Shown here: positions 19,990 through 28,487 of the stretch, piece by piece
Position numbering within the stretch: position 1 is the first letter of the stretch
Layout: each line of letters begins with the position of its first letter
Source of the DNA: Massilia sp. METH4
GTDB lineage: Bacteria > Pseudomonadota > Gammaproteobacteria > Burkholderiales > Burkholderiaceae_D
Assembly: GCF_037094685.1 (NCBI RefSeq)
Contig: NZ_CP146614.1
Span: forward strand, 868,001 to 932,000
DNA: 64,000 nt
Direction: 5' to 3'
The notes under the pieces: generated by a model
Database searches by the model: none
What the model saw: only the letters and a program-made list of their open reading frames with translations
What the model was told of the DNA's origin: nothing
Position numbers and translations under genes: made by a program

Positions 19990-21243
19990 ATGGCGCTCGC
20001 CACCAAATGCCCCCACTGCCATACCGTGTTCCGGGTCGCCCTGGACCAGTTGAAGCTGCGTGGGGGCATTGTGCGCTGCGGCGCCTGCAATGAAATCTTC
20101 GATGGGAATGCGGCGCTGGTAGAGCCTGGAGCGGCGGTGGTGGTTGCGCCGCTGCCGGTGCCCGTGTCCTCGCCTGCCGCGCCGAAGCTCGATCTCGAGC
20201 TGGATCTGGATGAACAGGCGACGGCCGTCGTCGACGAGCCCGCGGCGGTAGATAAGGGGTCGGAAGGGAGTGCTGGCCCGGATGCCGGCACCGTTCCGCC
20301 GGCGCGGAGCAGTGCTCCGCGAAACCCCGGCTCCACCCCGCAGGGTCCGCCCCCCGAATCCATCGCTGACTCGGAAGAAGCGACAGAGACGCTGACGGAA
20401 CCCAGCCCGGAACCCGAGAGCCGGCGCGGATCGGAGGCCGATGCCTCCCGCCGCGAACCCGCGCTCGACACGCCTTCCGAGCACCTGGTGGCCGCGGCGC
20501 TCGACGACCTTCATCACTTCGATGAAGCGCCGGAACCCATCGTCCCGGTACGGTTAGAAGCGCCGGAGCCGGACACCGGGCGCGCCGCCAACGAAGCCGC
20601 CGACCGCACCGCCGACGACGCGGCCGCCGCCGATCTGCTGACGGCGGCGCCGGACAGCGCGCTGCTGGCCGCCGGCGCGGGTGCCGCGGCCGCGCCGGCC
20701 GAGGAGCGTGGCGAGGACGACGAGGCGCCCGGTTTCGTGCGCCAGGCCGAACGCCGGGAGCGCACCCGCAATCTGTCGCGCCTGGCGATGATCGCCGGCA
20801 TCCCGCTGCTGGCCTTCGTGCTGCTGGGCCAGGGCGTGTACTCGCTGCGCAACCGGCTGGCGGCCGACTACCCCTCGCTGAAACCGGCGCTGCAGGCGCT
20901 GTGCGGCCCGCTCGGCTGCACGGTCGAGCTGCCGCGCCAGATCGACGCGCTGGCGATCGAACAGGGCGAGCTGCAGACGCTCGCCCCGAACACGTTCAGC
21001 TTCGTCACGGTGCTGCGCAACCAGTCGCGCACGGTGCAGGCCTGGCCGCACATCGAGCTGGTGCTGAACGATGCCGCCGAGAAGCCCGTGCTGCGCCGCG
21101 TCTTCGCGCCGCGCGACTACCTGGCGAAGCCGGCCGACGTGGCAGCCGGCTTCCGGCCACGCAGTGAGCAAGCCGTGAAACTGTACTTCGAGCTGGACGG
21201 CCTGCGCGCCTCCGGCTACCACATCGCCATCTTCCATCCCTGA
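19990..21243 (+). CDS. Zinc-ribbon/DUF3426 membrane protein
   Basis: A 417-residue protein. The N-terminal MJ0042-type zinc ribbon reads KCPHCHTVFRV and VRCGACNEIFDG (four Cys). It is followed by about 220 low-complexity residues rich in Pro, Ala and Glu, one membrane helix (AMIAGIPLLAFVLLGQGVY), and a C-terminal DUF3426 beta domain (LRNQSRTVQAWPHIELVLND). Its function is unknown. Proteins of this architecture follow prmA in many Betaproteobacteria. The linker contains the palindrome at 20301-20328. Confidence 0.9.
   Translation: MALATKCPHCHTVFRVALDQLKLRGGIVRCGACNEIFDGNAALVEPGAAVVVAPLPVPVSSPAAPKLDLELDLDEQATAVVDEPAAVDKGSEGSAGPDAGTVPPARSSAPRNPGSTPQGPPPESIADSEEATETLTEPSPEPESRRGSEADASRREPALDTPSEHLVAAALDDLHHFDEAPEPIVPVRLEAPEPDTGRAANEAADRTADDAAAADLLTAAPDSALLAAGAGAAAAPAEERGEDDEAPGFVRQAERRERTRNLSRLAMIAGIPLLAFVLLGQGVYSLRNRLAADYPSLKPALQALCGPLGCTVELPRQIDALAIEQGELQTLAPNTFSFVTVLRNQSRTVQAWPHIELVLNDAAEKPVLRRVFAPRDYLAKPADVAAGFRPRSEQAVKLYFELDGLRASGYHIAIFHP
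20301..20328. repeat. GCGGAGCA-TGCTCCGC palindrome inside the DUF3426 gene
   Basis: GGCGCGGAGCA, G, TGCTCCGCGAAACCCC. Apart from the extra G, it matches the intergenic palindrome at 54198-54224. It is translated in frame as part of the Pro-rich linker (PPARSSAPRNPGS). Confidence 0.6.
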
Positions 21244-21250
21244 GACTTTC

Positions 21251-22189
21251 ATGAACCAGACTTCCCTGATCTGTGGCTCGCTCGCCATCGACATCATCAT
21301 GCAATACGAGGGCCGCTTCGGCGACACCCTGCTGGCCGACCAGCTGCACAAGGTGAACGTATCGTTCCTGGTGCCGACCATGCGCACCGAATTCGGTGGT
21401 TGCTCCGGCAATATCGCCTACAACCTGAAGCTGCTCGGCGGCGACCCGCGCATCGTTGGCGTGATGGGCCAGGATTGCGCGGCGTACCTGGAACGCCTGC
21501 AAAAGCTCGGCATCTCCACGCAGAACATCCTGATCAAGAAGGATGCCTACAACGCGCAGTGCTTCGTCACGGCCGACTCGGACAACAACCAGATCAACGC
21601 CTTCCACCCCGGCGCCATGTCGTTCGCTCACGAGAACGACATCGAGGAGGCAGGCCCGGCCCGCCTGGCGATCATTTCGCCGGACGGCCACCTGGGCATG
21701 CTCAAGCACGCCGAAGACCTAGCGCGCCTGGGCATTCCGTTCATCTTCGACCCGGGCCAGCAGATGCCGATGTTCACGCCCGAGCAACTGATCAAGTTCA
21801 TCGACCAGGCCACCTACGTGACCTGCAACGACTACGAGATCGAACTGCTGGTCGACCGCACCGGCCTGTCCCTGGCCGACATCGCCCACCGTCTCGACGC
21901 GCTGATCGTCACCCGCGGCGAGAAAGGCTCGGAAATCTACACGAAGGGCACCAGCATCGACATCCCGGCCGTGAAGGCCGAAGCGGTGCTGGACCCGACC
22001 GGCTGCGGCGACGCCTACCGTGCGGGCCTGCTGTACGGCCTGACGCACGACCTGGGTTGGGAAACCACGGGCCGGCTGGCCAGCCTGCTGGGCGCCATCA
22101 AGATCGCGCACAAGGGAGCGCAGAACCACCACTTCACGCAGGAAGAGATCGCGGACCGGTTCGAGAAGGCGTTCGGTTACCGGTTCTGA
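21251..22189 (+). CDS. PfkB-family carbohydrate/nucleoside kinase
   Basis: A 312-residue ribokinase-fold kinase, adenosine-kinase-like. The N-terminus reads MNQTSLICGSLAIDIIMQYE, with TEFGGCSGNIAYNLKLLGG for substrate binding. The C-terminal signature is DPTGCGDAYRAGLLYGL, with the catalytic Asp in GCGDAYR. The substrate (adenosine or a sugar) cannot be set from sequence alone. It starts 8 bp after the DUF3426 gene, so it is probably cotranscribed with prmA. Confidence 0.93.
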   Translation: MNQTSLICGSLAIDIIMQYEGRFGDTLLADQLHKVNVSFLVPTMRTEFGGCSGNIAYNLKLLGGDPRIVGVMGQDCAAYLERLQKLGISTQNILIKKDAYNAQCFVTADSDNNQINAFHPGAMSFAHENDIEEAGPARLAIISPDGHLGMLKHAEDLARLGIPFIFDPGQQMPMFTPEQLIKFIDQATYVTCNDYEIELLVDRTGLSLADIAHRLDALIVTRGEKGSEIYTKGTSIDIPAVKAEAVLDPTGCGDAYRAGLLYGLTHDLGWETTGRLASLLGAIKIAHKGAQNHHFTQEEIADRFEKAFGYRF

Positions 22190-22221
22190 GACATCGAGGT
22201 CACGGATAGCGGCTGCGTACA

Positions 22222-22406
22222 GGGGTCTGTCCCCGGTAAGTGGTAGCTCTAATGCTCGCTGTTGACGTTTCCTAGGGAAGGGCGCTTCCCTAGGGGACTG
22301 ACCCCGGTTTTTGCCGGCGCTTCGACGGCGCCAACGAAACCGGGGTCAGTCCCCTTGTTGCGTCAGCAGCGAACTTTAATGCCGACACTTACCGGGGACA
22401 GACCCC
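22222..22406. repeat. Nested palindromic repeat block
   Basis: The outer 21-bp inverted repeat GGGGTCTGTCCCCGGTAAGTG (22222-22242) pairs with 22386-22406. Inside it lie a CCTAGGGAAG hairpin (22271-22294) and an 18-bp inverted repeat GGGGACTGACCCCGGTTT (22293-22310) that pairs with 22337-22354. The arms belong to the GGGGAC...GTCCCC repeat type. No gene is present. Confidence 0.85.
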
Positions 22407-22450
22407 AGTACGCAGGCGCTCTCTCCACTTCCAAGCTTCACCCCAAAAAC

Positions 22451-22476
22451 AAAAAGGCGCCAGAGGCGCCTTTTTT
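22451..22476. terminator. Bidirectional terminator between pfkB-like gene and yggT
   Basis: AAAAAGGCGCC, loop AGA, GGCGCCTTTTTT. The symmetric A and T tracts serve both convergent genes. Confidence 0.9.
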
Positions 22477-22492
22477 CATTCCTGACGGCCGT

Positions 22493-23023
22493 TCACCTGA
22501 ACAGCATATCCAGCACGATCTGCGCGATCTGCAGCAACACCAGCGCCACCAGCAGCGACAGGTCGAGATTGCCCACCAGCGGCACCACGCGGCGCACGGG
22601 CCGCAGGATCGGCTCGTTCAGCGCGCGCACGAAGGGCGCCAGCGGGGCGTGCGGATTGACCCAGCTGAAGATCGCCTCGACCACCAGCAGGATCATGAAG
22701 CCGTACAGGATCCACTGCAGGAAGCGGTGCAGCGCCATCAGCAGGATCACTTCGAACGGATAGCCGGCAAACCAGCGCACCGAGGTGGCCAGCAATACGA
22801 TCAGGAACGCGCCCAGCAGGCTGGCCCAGTCGTAGCCGCCCACGCCGGGCACGATGCGGCGCATGGGGCGCACCAGCCAGTCGGACAACTGAAACGTAAA
22901 TTGCGCCACCGACGAAGGCGGGCGCACGCGTGTCGCCTGCATCCAGAACCGCAGCAGCAGCACCCCGCCGAGCAGGACGGCGACGGTATCGACGATCAGC
23001 ATCACAATACTAAGCACGAGCAT
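22493..23023 (-). CDS. YggT-family membrane protein
   Basis: A 176-residue integral membrane protein with two YggT repeats. Each has a hydrophobic helix and an amphipathic PMRRIVP or PILRPVRRVVP segment (LVRPMRRIVPGVGGYDWAS and LNEPILRPVRRVVPLVGNL). YggT proteins are linked to cell-envelope and division processes and to osmotic tolerance, but their biochemical role is unsettled. It converges on the PfkB gene. Confidence 0.93.
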   Translation of the reverse strand: MLVLSIVMLIVDTVAVLLGGVLLLRFWMQATRVRPPSSVAQFTFQLSDWLVRPMRRIVPGVGGYDWASLLGAFLIVLLATSVRWFAGYPFEVILLMALHRFLQWILYGFMILLVVEAIFSWVNPHAPLAPFVRALNEPILRPVRRVVPLVGNLDLSLLVALVLLQIAQIVLDMLFR

Positions 23024-23182
23024 TCTCCATAAAAAAAACCGCCGTGCGATTGTCTCACACAGCGGTATTCGCGCCCATCAGGCCGCCAAACGGAGCACGG
23101 GTCCGGGGACCATGCCCGTGGCGGCGGCCGGGACCGGCCGCAGGGACGGCAGCCGGCATTGCCGGTTCCGCCCTATCACCGA

Positions 23183-24322
23183 TCAGGAAGGACGGGTGCT
23201 GGTCGGGAACGGCCAGGCGGCCGCCGGTGCCAGCGTGGTCTTCGCTGCCGGCGCGGCGGCGGCCGGAGCCGCAGCCGGAGCTGCCGCCGGCGTTTCCTGC
23301 TTCGCAGCGGAATCCTTCTTCGCCGCGGTCTTCTTCGGCGCAGCTTTCTTCGCTACAGGTTGTTCCGCTGGCTTGTCGGCCGTAGTCGCTGCCGTGGCGG
23401 GAGCCGGCGCGGCCTCAGGCTTTTTTGCGGAAGCTGCCTTCTTCGCTGCAGGCTTCGCCGCTGGTTTGGCTGCTGCCTTGCCAGCTTCCGGCTTGGCTGC
23501 CGGCTTGGCGGCTGCCTTGGCTGCAGGCTTGGCGGCGGCTTTCTTCGCGGCGGGCTTGGCGGCGGCCTTGGTGGCTGCGGGTTTCGCTGCCGGCTTGGCT
23601 GCTGCCTTGGCTGCCGGCTTGGCGGCGGCTTTCTTCGCTGCCGGCTTGGCGGCGGCCTTGGCTGCAGGCTTGGCGGCGGCTTTCTTGGCTGCCGGCTTGG
23701 CGGCGGCGGTCTTGGTCGCGGTCTTCTTCGCTGCCGGCTTGGCGGCGGCCTTGGCTGCAGGCTTGGCGGCGGCCTTCTTCGCTGCCGGCTTGGCGGCGGT
23801 CGTGGTGGCGGCCTTCTTGGCTGCCGGAGCGGCCTTGGTGGCGGTCTTCTTCGCTGCCGGCTTGGCGGCTGCCGTCGACTTCTTCGCTGCCGTCGACTTG
23901 GTTGCCGTCGTCGCCTTCTTCGCTGCCGGTTTGGCCGCCGCGGTCGACTTCTTCGCTGCCGTCGACTTCGCTGCCGTGGACTTTGCTGCCGTGGACTTTG
24001 CTGCCGTGGACTTCGCCGCGGTGGACTTCGTTGCCGTCGACTTCGCAGCCGTGGACTTGGTGGCGGTACCCTTCTTCGCTGCCGGCTTGGCAGCTGCCGT
24101 CGACTTCGCAGCCGTGGTCTTCTTCGCGGCGGCCGGCTTGGCGGCGGCCGTGGTCTTCTTCGCCGCAGCAGCAGGCTTGGCGGCAGCGGTGGTCTTCTTC
24201 GCGGCCGGCTTGGCGGCGGCGGACTTCTCGGTCGACTTCGCAGTCGCCTTCTTGGCAGGAGCGGCAGCGGCCTTGGTGGCGGCTGGCTTCTTCGTATCGG
24301 TCTTCTTGGTGGCGGTAGCCAT
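23183..24322 (-). CDS. Histone H1-like Lys/Ala/Pro-rich DNA-binding protein (AlgP-like)
   Basis: A 379-residue, extremely low-complexity protein. Almost the whole length consists of KPAAKKA, AAKPAAK and KSTAA units, including a run of KSTAA repeats around residues 90-120. This composition resembles eukaryotic H1 tails and bacterial AlgP/Hc1 proteins, which bind DNA and compact the nucleoid. The C-terminal tail loses lysines (AAPAKTTLAPAAAWPFP). The DNA is internally repetitive, so copy-number variation is likely. Long opposite-strand open frames here are artefacts of that composition. Confidence 0.85.
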   Translation of the reverse strand: MATATKKTDTKKPAATKAAAAPAKKATAKSTEKSAAAKPAAKKTTAAAKPAAAAKKTTAAAKPAAAKKTTAAKSTAAAKPAAKKGTATKSTAAKSTATKSTAAKSTAAKSTAAKSTAAKSTAAKKSTAAAKPAAKKATTATKSTAAKKSTAAAKPAAKKTATKAAPAAKKAATTTAAKPAAKKAAAKPAAKAAAKPAAKKTATKTAAAKPAAKKAAAKPAAKAAAKPAAKKAAAKPAAKAAAKPAAKPAATKAAAKPAAKKAAAKPAAKAAAKPAAKPEAGKAAAKPAAKPAAKKAASAKKPEAAPAPATAATTADKPAEQPVAKKAAPKKTAAKKDSAAKQETPAAAPAAAPAAAAPAAKTTLAPAAAWPFPTSTRPS

Positions 24323-25255
24323 TTTATTTCTCCTTCATCCGGGATGAAAATACGCACATTGTTGAAACCCGTCCGGCATGCCCGTCGGCACATCGGGCGA
24401 ATTATTCATCGGCACAAGCATCTCGGTGTTTGCACTAATGAATTCGGCACCCGGCTGAACTGCTGCAGCTCCTCACGACTGCAGCACTTCAGCCATTCGA
24501 CCAGGACCACCCGCATACGCTGCGTACTTTGCTTTCCGCTTCATGCGTGGCGTGCGGCGCCGGTCTTACATTCTTGTTGTTCGTGTCTCCCAGGCCGGGC
24601 GTCTACTCAGCTCCGGATCTTAGAATCTGCTCCACATCGACGTCTGGCTCTCAAAGAAAAAACCGCCCGGCCTGACTAGGTTCAGGCGAGGCGGCATACC
24701 AGATCACGTGTGGTCATCGTGCATATCTGTGCGAACTTTTGTCCTGTTGTTCTTAGCTATGTACTTCACTTCTCGCGGCGATCGCACACTCGAAAAAGAG
24801 CGCTTGCATATCACCGTGTTTTCAAGCTCGTAAAGTACACGAAAACCTTTGGAATGTGCAACCGGCACGCATGCTTTTCGCAGTCTTTTTTTACTGGGCT
24901 ACGCGAGGTAACGCACATAGCAGCAAGCGCGATGCACTGCGCGCGCCATCGCGCAGTGCCGCCAAGCGATGCCGCCCGGACCATGCCGCTTCGCATACGG
25001 CCTTTACCTAAAGGCGTTATGCGAAGCGGCCAGGCATCGCGACATGCATGAGCCGGCATGCACACGGCGCAATCGCGCGCCGTCGCCATCGCACGACATG
25101 GATGACATCGCACGCGCGGCATGGCGCGAACTCCGCCAAAAAGATGATGAGGTGTGCGCCCCCACCTCACACGATCGCGAAACGTGCTCGACGTTGACGG
25201 CCCGCCTGGCGCGACGGCGGCTACACTGTCGGCTCCTCATATCGAAAGACATGCC
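24323..25255. other. Intergenic region of about 930 bp with two hairpins
   Basis: No convincing gene; the open frames here are short and unlike proteins. Its left part (24323-24470) is the likely promoter and leader of the histone-like gene. Two strong hairpins are visible: GCACTGCGCG-CGCCAT-CGCGCAGTGC at 24934-24959, and a 13-bp arm GCCGCTTCGCATA (24985-24997) pairing with 25018-25030 around a CCTTT/AAAGG inner stem. GC is lower than in the flanking genes. Confidence 0.6.
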
Positions 25256-26050
25256 ATGCATATCGACGCTGCTCGCCACCTCGTCGCCACCGAACTGCTG
25301 CCGCGCTGGCCGGACGCCAGGGTCGCGATCATCGGCGGCTCGATCGCGCGCGGCGAGGCGACGCCGACCTCGGACATCGACCTGCTGCTCGTGTTCGATC
25401 GCGTCGACCAGGCATGGCGCGACACGCTGAAGATCGGCACGCAAACGGTCGAGCTGTTCGGCCACGACCCCGCCACCTTCGACTACTTCTGCCGGGAGAT
25501 CGACCGCCCCAACGGCCGCATGCCGCTGGCGGACATGGTGGTGGAAGGCGTGAGCGTGATGGCCGACGGCGACGCCGCCGCATGGCTGCGAACTCATGCG
25601 CGGCAACTGATCGATGCCGGTCCGCCGCCGCTCACCGAAGCGATGCTGGCCGGCCGCCGCTACGGGATCACGACATTGCTCGAAGACCTGATCGATGGCA
25701 CCGCGCCGGATGAGACATTGGCCACGGCCGTCAGGCTGTACGACATGCTGGCGCACTTCGCACTGCGTGCCGCCGGCGCCTGGTCGGGCGAGGGCAAGCA
25801 CCTGGCGCGCCGCCTGCGCGCCCTCGACCCCGGCCTGGCCGACGAACTGGTGGCCGCCATGGCTGCGATCACGGCCGACTCGGCCACCGGCAAGCGGCTA
25901 TTCGACGCCGCGGTGCGGCGCACGCTGGCCCCGTTCGGCGGCCTCCTGCTGGAAGGCTTCACGCTGCCCGCGCCCGTCGCATGGCGCAGCGAAGGCGTCG
26001 CCTTTCCAGGCCCGGCAACCAATACCGGAGTGCATATGGATGAGCCGTAA
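25256..26050 (+). CDS. Nucleotidyltransferase-domain protein
   Basis: A 264-residue protein with the Pol-beta-type nucleotidyltransferase motif IIGGSIARGEATPTSDIDLL (G-S, D-x-D) at residues 23-45 and a third acidic residue in QTVELFGHD. The C-terminal half is a helical bundle, as in aminoglycoside and lincosamide nucleotidyltransferases. The acceptor is unknown, and resistance activity cannot be claimed. The start MHIDAARHLV at 25256 is chosen because the upstream codons do not look like protein. It is flanked by accessory DNA on both sides. Confidence 0.82.
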   Translation: MHIDAARHLVATELLPRWPDARVAIIGGSIARGEATPTSDIDLLLVFDRVDQAWRDTLKIGTQTVELFGHDPATFDYFCREIDRPNGRMPLADMVVEGVSVMADGDAAAWLRTHARQLIDAGPPPLTEAMLAGRRYGITTLLEDLIDGTAPDETLATAVRLYDMLAHFALRAAGAWSGEGKHLARRLRALDPGLADELVAAMAAITADSATGKRLFDAAVRRTLAPFGGLLLEGFTLPAPVAWRSEGVAFPGPATNTGVHMDEP

Positions 26051-26077
26051 AAATTGATTGGATATCGGCGCCGGGTG

Positions 26078-26106
26078 CGGTTATGTTGGGTGCCCCAACA
26101 TAACCG
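26078..26106. other. Perfect 13-bp hairpin before the GH43 gene
   Basis: CGGTTATGTTGGG, loop TGC, CCCAACATAACCG, ending 11 bp before the GH43 start codon. There is no U-tract, so it is more likely a palindromic repeat or a translational control hairpin than a terminator. Confidence 0.65.
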
Positions 26107-26117
26107 ACCTTGCTGCG

Positions 26118-28196
26118 ATGACGACTCCCCTCTCCCTGCGGTTCGCCGCGCTGGCGCTGTCCTCCACCCTCGCATTGTCCCTGCTCTCCGCGGCCGCGCT
26201 GGCCCAGCACGAACCGCGCCCGGCCCACGGCCTGTCCACGAAGACCTGGACACCCGACAACGGCAACGGCACCTTCACCAACCCGCTGCTCTACGACGAA
26301 TTCTCCGACCCGGACATGATCCGCGTGGGCGAGTACTTCTACCTGACCGGCACCACGATGCACGCGATGCCGGGCCTGCCGGTGCTGCGCTCGAAGGACC
26401 TGGTGAACTGGGAGTTCCTCAGCTACGCCTCGCCCAAGCTCGACTTCGGCCCGGCCTATCGGCTGGAAGACGGCAAGGGGATCTACGGCCGGGGCATCTG
26501 GGCGCCCAGCTTCCGCTTCCACGACGGTACCTTCTATATCTTTTCCAACGTGAACGGCCGCGGCACGCAGATCTACACGGCGACCGACCCGAAGGGCCCA
26601 TGGACGCACCGCGAGATGAAGCGCAGCCTGCACGACCTGTCGGTGCTGTTCGACGACGACGGCAAGGTCTACGTGGTGTGGGACCACCAGGAAATGAAGA
26701 TGGCCCAGCTGACGGACGACCTCACCGACCTGGTGCCGGGCACGGAAAAGGTCATTTTCAAGAAAGACCAGGGCATGGGCGAAGGCGCCCACCTGCTGAA
26801 GATCGACGGCAAGTACTTCATCCTGAGCGCGAACTATGCCGGCGGCTTCCGCATGCCGGCCGCGCGCGCCGACCACCCGTTCGGCCCATGGGAAGTGAAC
26901 TGGTCGATCAGCACCAACGAGGGCTTCGGCATGGCCGAGGGCAACCGGCTGAAGAAGAACACGCCGCCCTTCGAGGTCAAGCCGGGCGATCCGAAGCGGC
27001 ACGACTCCACCGCGATCCACCAGGGCGGCATCGTGCTCACGCACGCCGGCGAATGGTGGGGCTATTCGATGATGGACTACAACTCGGTGGGCCGCCTGCT
27101 CTCGCTGTCACCGGTCACGTGGAAGGATGGCTGGCCCTACTTCGGCCTGCCCGGCAACCTGGGCCGCAATCCGCGCACGTGGGTGAAGCCGAAGACGGCC
27201 GAGGCGCAAGCGATCAAGGTGCCCTTCGAACGCAGCGACGATTTTTCCGGGCCGTCGCTTAAACCCGTCTGGCAGTGGAACCACGTGCCGGTGGCCGATA
27301 AATGGTCGCTGGCGGAGCGGCCGGGCTACCTGCGCCTGCACGCGCTGCCGGCCAAGTCGTTCTGGGAGGCTCGCAACAGCCTCACGCAGCGCGCCATCGG
27401 CCCTTTATCCTCCCCCACCGTCGTGCTGGATGCCGGCGGACTGAAAGACGGCGACGTGGCCGGCCTGGCGCTGCTGAACCTGCCCTATGCGACCTTGGGC
27501 GTCGAAAAAACCGCCGGCGGCCTGTCGGTCGCCGTGTTCGACCAGATGAAGAATGCGACGAAGCGCGTGCCTCTCAAGGCTCCTCGTGTCTGGCTGCGCG
27601 CCGATGCCGACTTCCTGACGGAAAAGGCGCGCTTCTCGTACTCGGTCGACGGCAAGACCTTCGTGCCGGTCGGCGACGAGTTCACGATGGTCTTCCAGCT
27701 CGTGACCTTCCAGGGCGGGCGCTATGCCCTCTTCAATTACAACACCGCAGGCAGCGAGGGCGGCGTGGCGGACTTCGACAGCATCGATGTCTACCAGCCC
27801 TACCCGCACTGCCTGATGCGGCCGATCCCGGTCGGGAAGACGATCCGCCTGACCTCTTTTGGTGCGAAAACTGGCTTGCTAGCTGCCGGCGGTCGCTTGT
27901 CGGTGGGCGCGCCGTCCGCCTTCGCTGTTGAAGACATGAAGCTGGGTCGGGTGGCGCTGCGCTCGGGTAAACAGTATGTGACGGTCGGTGCCGATGGTGC
28001 CTTGTCGCTGGCCGACGGCGCGCCTGGGGAGGCGCAGAGCTTCCAGTGGATCGAGACGCCGACCGGGGAGCTGGTGCTGATGGCGCTGGCCAATCACCGC
28101 TTCGTGCGGGTGGATGCGGCGAACGGGAAGGTGGCGGTGGATAGCCCGGGGCCGCTGACCGAGAGTGGAGATGGAACCCGGTTCACGTGGAAATGA
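26118..28196 (+). CDS. Secreted glycoside hydrolase family 43 (beta-xylosidase/arabinofuranosidase type) with fascin-like tail
   Basis: 692 residues. A Sec signal peptide (LALSSTLALSLLSAAALAQ) is followed by a GH43 five-bladed propeller: TFTNPLLYDEFSDPDMIRVG with the catalytic base Asp, GIWAPSFRFHDGTFYIF, and EGAHLLKIDGKYFILSA with the candidate acid Glu. A concanavalin-like C-terminal beta sandwich (SDDFSGPSLKPVWQWNHVP to YQPYP) comes next. The last 110 residues look like a beta-trefoil fascin-type module (KTIRLTSFGAKTGLLAAGG, FVRVDAANGKV). It probably trims xylan or arabinan side chains outside the cytoplasm. No transporter or regulator lies next to it. Confidence 0.88.
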   Translation: MTTPLSLRFAALALSSTLALSLLSAAALAQHEPRPAHGLSTKTWTPDNGNGTFTNPLLYDEFSDPDMIRVGEYFYLTGTTMHAMPGLPVLRSKDLVNWEFLSYASPKLDFGPAYRLEDGKGIYGRGIWAPSFRFHDGTFYIFSNVNGRGTQIYTATDPKGPWTHREMKRSLHDLSVLFDDDGKVYVVWDHQEMKMAQLTDDLTDLVPGTEKVIFKKDQGMGEGAHLLKIDGKYFILSANYAGGFRMPAARADHPFGPWEVNWSISTNEGFGMAEGNRLKKNTPPFEVKPGDPKRHDSTAIHQGGIVLTHAGEWWGYSMMDYNSVGRLLSLSPVTWKDGWPYFGLPGNLGRNPRTWVKPKTAEAQAIKVPFERSDDFSGPSLKPVWQWNHVPVADKWSLAERPGYLRLHALPAKSFWEARNSLTQRAIGPLSSPTVVLDAGGLKDGDVAGLALLNLPYATLGVEKTAGGLSVAVFDQMKNATKRVPLKAPRVWLRADADFLTEKARFSYSVDGKTFVPVGDEFTMVFQLVTFQGGRYALFNYNTAGSEGGVADFDSIDVYQPYPHCLMRPIPVGKTIRLTSFGAKTGLLAAGGRLSVGAPSAFAVEDMKLGRVALRSGKQYVTVGADGALSLADGAPGEAQSFQWIETPTGELVLMALANHRFVRVDAANGKVAVDSPGPLTESGDGTRFTWK

Positions 28197-28249
28197 GCTG
28201 GCTAGGGTGAACGGGCCAGGAGAACGTCAACGTTAAACGCCAACCATTT

Positions 28250-28278
28250 GGGATGGCGTTTCTTGTGAACGCCATCCC
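28250..28278. terminator. Hairpin after the GH43 gene
   Basis: GGGATGGCGTT, loop TCTTGTG, AACGCCATCCC, 53 bp after the stop. An 11-bp stem is present but the U-tract is weak. It sits between convergent genes. Confidence 0.65.
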
Positions 28279-28295
28279 GTCGCTTCATCCAACCG

Positions 28296-28487
28296 CTAAC
28301 GCTTGCCATCCCCCGCCGCTGACTGCCGCAGGGCCCGACGCAATCGCCGGTTGTCCGCGATAGCACCTATCAAGGCCACCAGGACCAGCACATCGATCGC
28401 ATCACGGTCCAGGTAGTGCCAGAAGGCCCAGGCGGCCAGGGAGCTTGCGAGGGCGCTCAAGACGAGCAGGACGCGGTCGTTCATCAC
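28296..28487 (-). CDS. Small two-helix membrane protein, unknown
   Basis: 63 residues with two hydrophobic helices (VLLVLSALASSLAAWAFW and AIDVLVLVALIGAIA) and a basic C-terminus (NRRLRRALRQ). I do not recognise the family. Its ATG overlaps the stop of the upstream 139-residue gene (ATGA), so they form a coupled pair. Confidence 0.65.
   Translation of the reverse strand: MMNDRVLLVLSALASSLAAWAFWHYLDRDAIDVLVLVALIGAIADNRRLRRALRQSAAGDGKR

Noticed and set aside
23159..24679. Gly/Arg/Cys-rich and Leu/Ala-rich plus-strand frames opposite the histone-like gene
   Set aside because: They result from reading the KPAAK repeat codons in other frames; the minus-strand product has the natural H1-like composition and a normal start.
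24710..25051. Plus-strand open frame of 113 codons
   Set aside because: No ribosome site, no family resemblance, and it runs through both hairpins of the intergenic region.
25256..26050. Nucleotidyltransferase as an aminoglycoside resistance gene
   Set aside because: Only the general Pol-beta-type motif is visible; nothing specific to a known resistance enzyme supports that call.
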